Assembly: GCA_014584705.1 (NCBI GenBank)
Contig: JACTMJ010000002.1
Coordinates: 1 to 64,000 of the forward strand
Length of the DNA: 64,000 nucleotides
Direction of reading: 5' to 3'
Source: Acidobacteriota bacterium
GTDB taxonomy: Bacteria > Acidobacteriota > Terriglobia > Bryobacterales > Bryobacteraceae
The notes beneath the pieces are model-generated. The model was not told the origin of the DNA. It saw nothing but the letters and a program-made list of their open reading frames with translations, and ran no database searches. The translations under genes were made by a program, and so were the position numbers. Positions within the stretch are counted from its first letter, which is position 1. Every line of letters begins with the position of its first letter. Shown in pieces: positions 7,516-15,397 of this stretch.

Positions 7516-9093
7516 ATGCGGATGGCTTGGCATCGACGGGTCAAGCATCGCGGGGCCGCTGCCTGCATGGCATTGCTGTTCACCGGCGTTTGTGCGTTTG
7601 CCGGTACCATGATCAGGGTGATTGACGCGGAATCGGGAGCGCCGCTCTCGGGGGCTCGGATCGAACTCTCCACCGCCGATGAGGCTCGGACGGTAGTTTG
7701 GGCCACCGAGACCGATCCTGAGGGCACGGCCCGGCTGCGCGCTTTGAGCGGAACAGTCTATCGCGTGACGGCAGAGAAGGAGGGGTATGTGAACCCCTCT
7801 CGCGCTGGCTCTGACGAGCGGTTCGTGACGGTTGCGACCGATGGGGAAGATTGGGTGCTGATCGCGCTGGAACGCGGCGCGGCGGTATCCGGGATGGTGA
7901 TCGACGGGGCCGGGACGGCTCTGAGCGGTATGTGGGTAGCGGCCATTCCGCGAACAGCGGTTGGCAAGGCGCTTCGCGTGATCGGGTTCGCCGCCGAAAC
8001 CATGAGCGACGACCAGGGCCGCTACCGACTGTACGGCCTTCCGCCTGGGGAATACAAGATCGTGACATCGCCTCGTGGCCAATCCGTTTCCAGCCGGTTG
8101 CGCGGGGTGGCGTACTTCCCCGGAGCGGCTACCTTCGCGGAAGCGCAACCGCTTCTCCTTGCACCTGGCTCTGAACTGCACTCCGCGGATATTCGGTTCT
8201 CCGAATCGCCACGAGGAAGCCTGCAAGGGCAGGTGAGCGGAATTCCCGCCGGGTGGCGTGTGGGCGGAACGGCGATAGCCCTCGTCCCCAAGAGCGGAGC
8301 GAGCATTCCGGTGGCCACCACGAGCACGGAACCGGGGGGCCGGTTTGCAATCGACGATATCCCCGCGGGCGAATACATTGCGCTCGCCTGGGGCCCGCTC
8401 TCCCGTTCGGGCTACGAGAAGCCGCCACAAGACGGCCCCGCCCTTTACGCATCCGCGGACGTCAGCGTGGATGGCGGCGGTGTTCGCGAGATCCAACTCG
8501 CATTGTCACCGGGGCTGAGAGTCTATGCGGCGCTTCGCAACGGGCGGCATTGCAGTGGTGCGTCGGTTCTTCAAATGCATTCGGAAGGGCCATGGTTCCG
8601 TTTCTGGACGTTGGAAAGCCGGACGGTTGAGGGCGGCATTGAATGGCCGAGCGTTCCTCCGGGGACATATCGCTTCACGATGCCGCGGATCGACGATTCT
8701 TGCGCGTTTTCGGGCGTGATCGCCGAGGGCGACGCCGCTCCGCAACCGTTGCTACGGATCGACGGCCCCACCGCCGTTTCCGCTGTCGTTGAGCCATGGG
8801 GTGGGACCGTTTCGGGTAGCGTCCGGTTCGAGGGCGCACCGGCGCCCGGGGCGGATCTGCTTCTATGGTCACGAGCAGGGGAGACATCGCGGGCGACATC
8901 GGCCTCAGATAGCGGCGCGTTTCAGTTCAACCATGTGCCTCCGGGACGGTACCGGATCTCCGCGCGATTCGCTCCGCCAGCGGAAGGCTCTACGGCGCTC
9001 CAGCCACCTTTCGAGATACAGAAGCAGTTGGAACTGGCTGACGGCGAGCAGGCCGTGATTGAGCTAAGCGCGGGTACGGCGGTGAACCCATGA
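7516..9093 (+). CDS. Secreted protein with carboxypeptidase-regulatory-like repeats (first of a coupled pair)
   Basis: 525 residues. A signal peptide lies within residues 1-30 (hydrophobic core AAACMALLFTGVCAFAG). The rest is a string of beta-sandwich modules of the carboxypeptidase-regulatory/SdrD-B type: IRVIDAESGAPLSGARIELS near 34, VSGMVIDGAGTALSGMWVAA near 125, DDQGRYRLYGLPPGEYKI near 170, VSGSVRFEGAPAPGADLLLW near 430. No enzyme motif is present. Such proteins are expanded in Solibacter-type acidobacteria and probably act at the cell surface. The start lacks an obvious Shine-Dalgarno; an internal ATG at 7567 is an alternative. Its stop overlaps the next start as ATGA. Confidence 0.82.
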   Translation: MRMAWHRRVKHRGAAACMALLFTGVCAFAGTMIRVIDAESGAPLSGARIELSTADEARTVVWATETDPEGTARLRALSGTVYRVTAEKEGYVNPSRAGSDERFVTVATDGEDWVLIALERGAAVSGMVIDGAGTALSGMWVAAIPRTAVGKALRVIGFAAETMSDDQGRYRLYGLPPGEYKIVTSPRGQSVSSRLRGVAYFPGAATFAEAQPLLLAPGSELHSADIRFSESPRGSLQGQVSGIPAGWRVGGTAIALVPKSGASIPVATTSTEPGGRFAIDDIPAGEYIALAWGPLSRSGYEKPPQDGPALYASADVSVDGGGVREIQLALSPGLRVYAALRNGRHCSGASVLQMHSEGPWFRFWTLESRTVEGGIEWPSVPPGTYRFTMPRIDDSCAFSGVIAEGDAAPQPLLRIDGPTAVSAVVEPWGGTVSGSVRFEGAPAPGADLLLWSRAGETSRATSASDSGAFQFNHVPPGRYRISARFAPPAEGSTALQPPFEIQKQLELADGEQAVIELSAGTAVNP

Positions 9094-10721
9094 AGCGGCA
9101 TTTCCTTTATGTAGCAGTGTTCCTCTTAGGCGCATCGAGCCTGGCGGCTCAACCGCGGGGCGCTGAAGCGGCCGGCGGCGCGCCGGGGTGGACAGTGAGC
9201 GGCGTGGTCCGGACGAGATCCGGGCCGATCCAGGGACTATATATGTCGATTGCCGGGCCCGAGGTTCCCCATCGTTCGGTCCAGACCGATTCGACCGGCA
9301 GATACCGCTTCAGCGGCACAGCGCCCGGAACCTATACGATCTCGATGCAGAAACCCGAGGATGCAAGCGCCGCGCGGCCTCGAACGATTACCGTGAAGCC
9401 GGGAGACCGCATCGAAGGCGTCGACTTTATGACGCCCGAGGGCGCAGCCATCGCGGGAAAGGTGACGGACCGCGCGGGCCGGCCGGTTTCCGGCATGGTG
9501 ATCGTCGCTTACCTGCGATGGCGGGCACAGGGACGGATTCGGCTATCGGAAAAGGGCGGCGCGGTTACGGACGATAAGGGGGAGTACCGGATTGGGCATC
9601 TCTCCGACGGGACATACTTGATTGGTGCGGTGCCATACCTGCGGAACCCGCTGCGCCCGGCCGCGCGGAAATCCAAAGCCGGGGCTCCACCGGCTCCGGC
9701 GTACCCCCCGGTCACGTTTGCGCCCAGGGGAAGGAAAATCGCGGATGCGTTCCCCGTGCAAGTAAGAAGCGGTTCGGAGTTCACGACTGCCGATATTGTG
9801 ATGGAGAAAGAGCCGGTATATTGCATCTTTTTCCAGCCGGCGGCCCCCATGGCTCCCTCGGGCATAAGCACGCAACTGGCGGTGACGCTGGTGGAATGGG
9901 TTGGCGCGCGTGGCCCGTCCCTTGCGGGAGGAGGCTCTTTGCCGTCGGACGACCGCGACATCCAGATCTGCGGGGTGCCAGAAGGGGAATATCAACTGGG
10001 TTTGGCGGCCTTTACCAGACAGCCGATGAAGGGCGTTGGCTATGGCACGCAGACGGTGACCGTTCCACCCCGCAATCTGGATCTCGGCCCGGTGGAAGCC
10101 TCCGGCCTGGCGAGCCTCAAGGGGAAGATTCGTTTGCGAGGCGGCGGCACGGAAGCGCCCATCCCGGAAGGCATTCGAATCTCACTGGAACTTCTGAACC
10201 GGGGTCTGCTGCCCTCCGATGTGCTGGAAGGGCTCGTGAATCCCGATGGCACATTTGAGCTCTCAAACGTGTATGCGGATCGCTATGGGCTGAAGCTGGA
10301 GAATCTGCCAAAGGGTTTCTACGTCTCGAAAGCAATGCAGGCGGGGCAGGACATCCTCACAGCGGGTCTGCGGCCGGGCGACCAGCCGTTGGACATCGAG
10401 TTAGCCTCCGACGGTCCCTCCATATCCGGCCGTGTATTGAGCACGAACAACACGCCGCAGCCTTTGGCGGATGTGCCGGTCCTGCTGCTCTCCGACAAGA
10501 ACGAGGTTGTCCAGTCCGGAAGCAGCGATCAATCGGGCGTCTACCGCTTCGCTTCAGGAATCGCACCAGGGAATTACCGGCTCAGCGCTGTGCCGGAACT
10601 GGCGGAACCCACGTACTGGACCCCGGAGATGTCGCGGCAGAACGGCGCACAAGAAGTGAGAGTGCGGCTGGAGGCAAAGGAATCGAAGGCACTGGATCTG
10701 ACTGTACAGCAGGAGCGATGA
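9090..10721 (+). CDS. Secreted protein with carboxypeptidase-regulatory-like repeats (second of the pair)
   Basis: 543 residues with a signal peptide (MKRHFLYVAVFLLGASSLAA). It has the same modular layout as the upstream gene: WTVSGVVRTRSGPIQGLYMS near 30, TDSTGRYRFSGTAPGTYTIS near 68, a second module near 110-165 (DDKGEYRIGHLSDGTYLIGA) and a C-terminal module near 450-500 (SGVYRFASGIAPGNYRLSAV). The pair arose by tandem duplication (inferred) and is translationally coupled by a 4-bp overlap. Function is unknown; periplasmic or surface location is expected. Confidence 0.82.
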   Translation: MKRHFLYVAVFLLGASSLAAQPRGAEAAGGAPGWTVSGVVRTRSGPIQGLYMSIAGPEVPHRSVQTDSTGRYRFSGTAPGTYTISMQKPEDASAARPRTITVKPGDRIEGVDFMTPEGAAIAGKVTDRAGRPVSGMVIVAYLRWRAQGRIRLSEKGGAVTDDKGEYRIGHLSDGTYLIGAVPYLRNPLRPAARKSKAGAPPAPAYPPVTFAPRGRKIADAFPVQVRSGSEFTTADIVMEKEPVYCIFFQPAAPMAPSGISTQLAVTLVEWVGARGPSLAGGGSLPSDDRDIQICGVPEGEYQLGLAAFTRQPMKGVGYGTQTVTVPPRNLDLGPVEASGLASLKGKIRLRGGGTEAPIPEGIRISLELLNRGLLPSDVLEGLVNPDGTFELSNVYADRYGLKLENLPKGFYVSKAMQAGQDILTAGLRPGDQPLDIELASDGPSISGRVLSTNNTPQPLADVPVLLLSDKNEVVQSGSSDQSGVYRFASGIAPGNYRLSAVPELAEPTYWTPEMSRQNGAQEVRVRLEAKESKALDLTVQQER

Positions 10722-11216
10722 AGCTACAGATTCGATCTGGCGTGGAGGATTCGTATGAATCCGCCCGAGTTCCATGCCGAGAACGCAAGGGAAGGCTGGG
10801 GAAGGAGAACTTAAGGCCGGTCTGGATGACTCTGGATGTTGACTCCCGGACACCGCCCACCTTACCGAAATTCACGGACCGGCGGTTGTGCTACGCGAGG
10901 CACGAGCTTGAAGTGAACGATCATTGCATTTGCTGATCGATTTGTCGCCCACGTTCAAGCGGGGCAAGCTCTGATTTGGACGCCGGGCGTTGACCGGGGC
11001 GAGACCGGGAGTTCTCGATTCTACTGGAACGAACGGGATATTCATCGCCTGAAGAGTGGCGCTGAGAAGAGCAGACTTCGATCCGACGTAAGCGGCGTCT
11101 GTGACGGGGCCGGCCGGCTGATTTGCTCCGGTGGGGGCCTTGTGCTCCGATAATAGGGAAGCGATCCTCGTTGCATTGGTTCCGCGGCGGCCGCGGCGCG
11201 ACGGGGCTTGAGTTGC
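10722..11216. other. Intergenic stretch with no recognised gene
   Basis: About 490 bp between the carboxypeptidase-regulatory pair and the phosphatase operon. I saw no tRNA, no clear terminator hairpin with a T-run, and no frame with protein-like features apart from a very short plus-strand frame near 10755. The GC is mixed, so it may contain the promoter of the phosphatase operon, but I could not assign one. Confidence 0.4.
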
Positions 11217-13253
11217 ATGGCGAACACATCCACCCCGATTCCGAGACTGCGGCTGGTGGACCTGGCATATCTGATTCTGCTGGCGGTTTTCGTCGTGGCT
11301 TCGTTCCGCATCGAGCTTGGGGCGATGGGCGCGCTGGCGGGGGCACTGCTGGTTCTCGCGGGTTTTGTTCTGGGCATTCGCCATTTGCGGACGTTCGGGA
11401 AGCATTTGCTTTGGCCGCTGCGCAACCGCCTGCGGGTGACGTATGTGTTCATCGGGGTGGTGCCGATCCTGCTGATCGTCATCCTTACGGCGCTGGGCGT
11501 TTATATCGTCACGGGAGAGATCACGAGCTTTCTTCTGAACAGTGAACTGCACCGCCGGGAAGGCATGCTCGCGGGGCCGAGCGAGCTGGTGGCAACCACA
11601 CCGGCGGCGGAGCGGGACGAGATCATTCAGCGAATTTTCCCGTATTTTGAAGCGCAGTTCCCAGGGCTGCAGCTTTGCGCCCGCAGCGCCGAGGGCACAT
11701 GGAACTGGCCCCCGGGAAACGTGTGCGCGTTCCCCCCGGCGGGCTGGAACCGGACGAGCGGCTTGGTTTCGCGGGAGAACCGCCTCTACGTGTGGGTGTA
11801 TACGCACCCGAACGACACCGAACTCAGCGTGATGATGCCGGTGACGCGCGCGTATCTGAACGGGCTGGTCCCCGGCCTTCTGGACGCCGAGATCGTGGGG
11901 CGCGTGGAACCCGCGCCGGGGTCCGGCTCCACTTCCGCGGGATCGCGCTTCTACCGGTTCGGCCCGAATCGTCCCGGGGTTCGCCAGCCGGGCGATGCAC
12001 CCGAGACTCCCCCGAAGGCGAATTTCCTGGATTTCAGCGTCAACTGGCAGACGACTCTCAGCGTATCCGAGTGGACGGAACCGGGGAGTCGCGAGCCGGC
12101 GCTGCTCGCCTTCAATACGCGGCCCTCCGCCGTCTGGGACGTGCTCTCGCGCAGGGACACCCTGCCGGGCGCCGGAATCGATTTCACTCAGTATTTCGCG
12201 GTGATGCTTTTTGTCTCCGCCAGTGTTCTGTTTCTGATCGTGGAGGCCTGTTCGCTGATGGCGGGGATGGGGCTCTCGCGCAGTATTACGCAGGCGGTGG
12301 AGAACCTGTACGAGGGCACGCAGCACGTGATGCGCGGGCAGTTTCAGCACCGGATTCTGGTGAAGGGGGAAGACCAGCTGGCGGACTTGAACCGCTCCTT
12401 CAACCGGATGACCGAGAACCTGGAAACGCTAGTTGCGATTTCGAAGGAGAAGGAGCGGATGCAATCCGAACTGGAGATTGCCCGTGAGGTGCAGGTGGGC
12501 CTCTATCCCAAGGAAACGCCGCAATTCGAGAAGATCGAACTGGTGGCGATGAGCCAGCCGGCCCGGATGGCCTCCGGCGACTACTTCGACTACCTGCGAT
12601 TGGAAGACGACCGCATCGCGTTCGCGATTGGCGACGTGGCGGGCAAGGGGATCTCCGCCGCGCTGCTGATGGCTTCGATCCAATCCACCATGCGCGCCCA
12701 ACTTCGGCCGTATCTGCCACCCGCCCGTGGATTCGCGGAGACAGCCGCTTCACCGCGCGAGACCCTTTCGACGGCCATGCTGGTCTCCAGGCTGAACCAG
12801 CAGATTCACCAATTCACGAGCGCATCGAAGTTTGCGACTTTCTTTTTCGGAGTCTACGATGACCATAGCGGCACGCTGCGATACACGAACGCCGGGCATC
12901 TGCCTCCCATTCTGCTGCGGCGGGGTGAGATTTCGCGGCTGAATGTGGACGGTTTGGTGGTGGGAGCGTTTTCGTTCGCCACGTATGAAGAGAGCACGCT
13001 GCACCTTGAGCAGGGTGACACTCTGGTGCTCTATACCGACGGAATCAGTGAGCCGGAGAACGAGTATGGCGAGGAGTTCGGCGAGGAACGGCTGCACGCC
13101 CTGCTGCGGACCAACAGCGACAAGGATGCGCGCGAACTGGCGGATCTCATCGTCGAGGCAGTGCAAGACTGGGTTGGCGACGCCGAACAGTTCGACGACA
13201 TCACGCTGCTGATTGTGAAGAAATTCCGAGAGGGAGAGGCGGGCACCGCATGA
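11217..13253 (+). CDS. Membrane sensor SpoIIE/RsbU-type PP2C serine phosphatase with HAMP
   Basis: 678 residues. Two N-terminal membrane segments (about 12-55 and 70-95) precede a ~225-residue extracytoplasmic sensor, a membrane segment near 323-345 and a HAMP linker (about 358-408). The PP2C/SpoIIE domain (about 421-671) shows ASGDYFDYLRLEDDRIAFAI and GDVAGKGISAALLMA, with metal-binding Asp residues present, and a C-terminal ADLIVEAVQDW...FDDITLLIV ending. Such enzymes dephosphorylate anti-sigma antagonists in partner-switch stress signalling. ATG 11217 is preferred over the in-frame TTG 11208. The gene ends in an ATGA overlap with the nnr gene. Confidence 0.9.
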   Translation: MANTSTPIPRLRLVDLAYLILLAVFVVASFRIELGAMGALAGALLVLAGFVLGIRHLRTFGKHLLWPLRNRLRVTYVFIGVVPILLIVILTALGVYIVTGEITSFLLNSELHRREGMLAGPSELVATTPAAERDEIIQRIFPYFEAQFPGLQLCARSAEGTWNWPPGNVCAFPPAGWNRTSGLVSRENRLYVWVYTHPNDTELSVMMPVTRAYLNGLVPGLLDAEIVGRVEPAPGSGSTSAGSRFYRFGPNRPGVRQPGDAPETPPKANFLDFSVNWQTTLSVSEWTEPGSREPALLAFNTRPSAVWDVLSRRDTLPGAGIDFTQYFAVMLFVSASVLFLIVEACSLMAGMGLSRSITQAVENLYEGTQHVMRGQFQHRILVKGEDQLADLNRSFNRMTENLETLVAISKEKERMQSELEIAREVQVGLYPKETPQFEKIELVAMSQPARMASGDYFDYLRLEDDRIAFAIGDVAGKGISAALLMASIQSTMRAQLRPYLPPARGFAETAASPRETLSTAMLVSRLNQQIHQFTSASKFATFFFGVYDDHSGTLRYTNAGHLPPILLRRGEISRLNVDGLVVGAFSFATYEESTLHLEQGDTLVLYTDGISEPENEYGEEFGEERLHALLRTNSDKDARELADLIVEAVQDWVGDAEQFDDITLLIVKKFREGEAGTA

Positions 13254-14872
13254 AAGTCCTTACCGCCGCGCAGATTCGGCGCATTGACCAGCAAACGATC
13301 GATGCGGGCTTCCCTGGATTGCTCCTGATGGAGAACGCCGGGCAGCGTGTGGTGGAAGCGCTGGAAACGCTGGGCAAGGGCGCGGGGCCCTCATTCGGGC
13401 GGAAGCGCAATCCCCGGGGTGCGGGGCGGGCCGCACGGTCGCACCGCCGGGTTCGCCCGCTGCACGAAGAGCGGATCGTGATTTTCTGCGGCAAAGGCAA
13501 CAACGGCGGCGACGGGCTGGTGGTGGCGCGACACCTGTTGACCCGCTACAAGCCTGCATCGCTGCGCGTGGTTTTGACCGCGCCGCGAGAAGAACTAACC
13601 GGCGACGCCGCGGCGAACCTGCGGATGTTTGAAGCCCACGGGGGACGTGTGGAGACCGGGACGAGCCCCGACATGCAGGCAGCCACGCTGCTGGTGGACG
13701 CCATGCTCGGCACCGGCCTGGAAGGACCGGCGCGGGAACCGGTGCTGTCGTTCATCCGGGAGTGGAACGACGGGTTTCCGCTGGCACGCCGGATTGCCGT
13801 CGACGTGCCCAGCGGGCTCGGCAGCGACGGACTTTCCGCGGGAGGCGAGTTTTGCCGCGTGGATGGGTGCGTCACGTTCACGGCGCCTCGCCCGTGCCAT
13901 GTGCTGCCGCCATTCTGCGATGCCTGCGGCGAGGTGACGGTGGGCCAGATCGGCACGCCGGAATCGTACCTGGAGGAGGATCCGGAGTTCCATCTCTCGC
14001 TCGTTACCCCGGAGCGGCTGCGCTTCCTGGCGCGGCCCCGGGACAAGGATTCCCACAAGGGCGACTACGGCCATGTGCTGGTGCTCGGCGGTTGCCGCGC
14101 GAAGCCCGGAGCGGCGGGGATGGCGGGCCTCGCCGCCTTGCGCGCGGGAGCCGGCCTGGCCACGGTGGCCACGGTTTCGTCGGCGACCGAGAGCATCCTT
14201 GGCGTCGCGCCGGAACTGATGACGGCCGCCCTTGCCGAGACCGCCGAGGGGTTTATCGAAGCGACGGCGCTCGACGGTCCGTTGGGGGACGAACTGCTGC
14301 GCGGAAAGACGGTGCTGGCCGCCGGCCCCGGCCTGGGCGTGACGGCGGACACGCGGGCGATGCTGCTCTCTTTGATGGACGGCCCGCCGACCCCGCTGGT
14401 GCTGGATGCGGATGCCCTCAACATCCTGGCTCTCGAAAGCGATTGGCCCGGCGACGGCTTGCTGGTGCTGACGCCCCACCCCGGCGAGATGGCGCGGCTG
14501 ATGGGCATCAGCACCGCCGAGGTGCAGGACAACCGCGTGGGCAAAGCCCGCGAACTCGCAATCGCGCGCAATGCGATGGTGGTGCTCAAGGGCAGGCGAA
14601 CGCTGATTGCCTTCCCCGACGGCGAGGTGTGGGTGAACCCCACGGGCAGCCCTGCCATGGCCACCGCGGGGAGCGGCGACGTGCTTACGGGCACGATTGC
14701 GGCGATGCTGGCCCAGCACCCCAGCCGACCCAAGCTGGCCGTCGCCGCGTCAGTGTACCTCCACGGGCTGGCGGGGGAACTGGGGGCCGAAGAATTCGGG
14801 GAGGCCTCACTGATGGCGACCGATCTGCTGCGCTTCTATCCGCAAGCGTTCGCGCGCTGCGCGGCCAGGTGA
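13250..14872 (+). CDS. nnr: Bifunctional NAD(P)H-hydrate epimerase / ADP-dependent NAD(P)H-hydrate dehydratase
   Basis: 540 residues, fusion of YjeF-N (NnrE, about 1-235) and a ribokinase-like NnrD domain (about 255-535). It repairs hydrated NAD(P)H: the epimerase interconverts R/S-NAD(P)HX and the dehydratase regenerates NAD(P)H using ADP. Visible motifs are GKGNNGGDGLVVARHLL near 80, DVPSGLGSDG near 185, LDADALNIL near 385, LTPHPGEMARLMG near 407 and GSGDVLTGTIAAMLA near 474 with the catalytic Asp. An unusual Arg/Gly-rich insertion (about 43-75) precedes the first motif. The start overlaps the phosphatase stop. Confidence 0.95.
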   Translation: MKVLTAAQIRRIDQQTIDAGFPGLLLMENAGQRVVEALETLGKGAGPSFGRKRNPRGAGRAARSHRRVRPLHEERIVIFCGKGNNGGDGLVVARHLLTRYKPASLRVVLTAPREELTGDAAANLRMFEAHGGRVETGTSPDMQAATLLVDAMLGTGLEGPAREPVLSFIREWNDGFPLARRIAVDVPSGLGSDGLSAGGEFCRVDGCVTFTAPRPCHVLPPFCDACGEVTVGQIGTPESYLEEDPEFHLSLVTPERLRFLARPRDKDSHKGDYGHVLVLGGCRAKPGAAGMAGLAALRAGAGLATVATVSSATESILGVAPELMTAALAETAEGFIEATALDGPLGDELLRGKTVLAAGPGLGVTADTRAMLLSLMDGPPTPLVLDADALNILALESDWPGDGLLVLTPHPGEMARLMGISTAEVQDNRVGKARELAIARNAMVVLKGRRTLIAFPDGEVWVNPTGSPAMATAGSGDVLTGTIAAMLAQHPSRPKLAVAASVYLHGLAGELGAEEFGEASLMATDLLRFYPQAFARCAAR

Positions 14873-14878
14873 CTCGCG

Positions 14879-15397
14879 ATGGAACCGCCAACCCCACTCA
14901 CCCACCGCGGCATTTGGCATGCGGATAGCAGCGAGGAAATGCTCGCGTGCGGACGCGAGATTGCGAGGGAACTCGGCCCGAGCGCCGTCGTCCTGCTCCA
15001 GGGTGAAATGGGCGCGGGAAAGACGACCCTGGCGAAAGGCATCGTGGAGGGCCTGGGCGCGGGCCGTGCCGATGACGTTTCCAGCCCCACGTTCACGCTG
15101 ATGCACGAGTATTCCGGCCGGGCGCGGGTGATCCATCTCGATCTCTACCGTCTCGAAACAGAAGCGCAGGCGCTGGCCATCGGCGTCGAGGAGTGGCTCG
15201 ATGAAGCGCGGCAAGCTACAGCCGCGGAACCGTGCCTGCTGCTGGTGGAATGGGGAGAGCGTTTCCCCGCCCTTTGGCCCGCCGGCCACACCGAAATCCG
15301 CATTTCGGTTGAAGGCGACCGCCGCCGGATTCTGCTTCGCCGCCCGTCCACGGAATCGCCGGATTTCGGCTTCCAAGCGGAGGGAGCACAGCCCTAA
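14879..15397 (+). CDS. tsaE: tRNA threonylcarbamoyladenosine biosynthesis ATPase TsaE
   Basis: 172 residues, the usual size. TsaE is the P-loop ATPase that works with TsaB and TsaD to transfer threonylcarbamoyl to A37 of ANN-decoding tRNAs. The Walker A is QGEMGAGKTTLAKGIVEGLG near 40-59, followed by the family motif SSPTFTLMHEY and HLDLYRLE, with the C-terminal LLVEWGERFP. It lies 6 bp after nnr; an nnr-tsaE neighbourhood is common in bacteria. The stop overlaps the convergent receptor gene's stop by 3-4 bp. Confidence 0.95.
   Translation: MEPPTPLTHRGIWHADSSEEMLACGREIARELGPSAVVLLQGEMGAGKTTLAKGIVEGLGAGRADDVSSPTFTLMHEYSGRARVIHLDLYRLETEAQALAIGVEEWLDEARQATAAEPCLLLVEWGERFPALWPAGHTEIRISVEGDRRRILLRRPSTESPDFGFQAEGAQP

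Noticed and set aside
10872..12350. 492-residue minus-strand frame over the phosphatase start
   Set aside because: Antisense shadow; no protein-like motifs, and it spans both the noncoding gap and the coding region.
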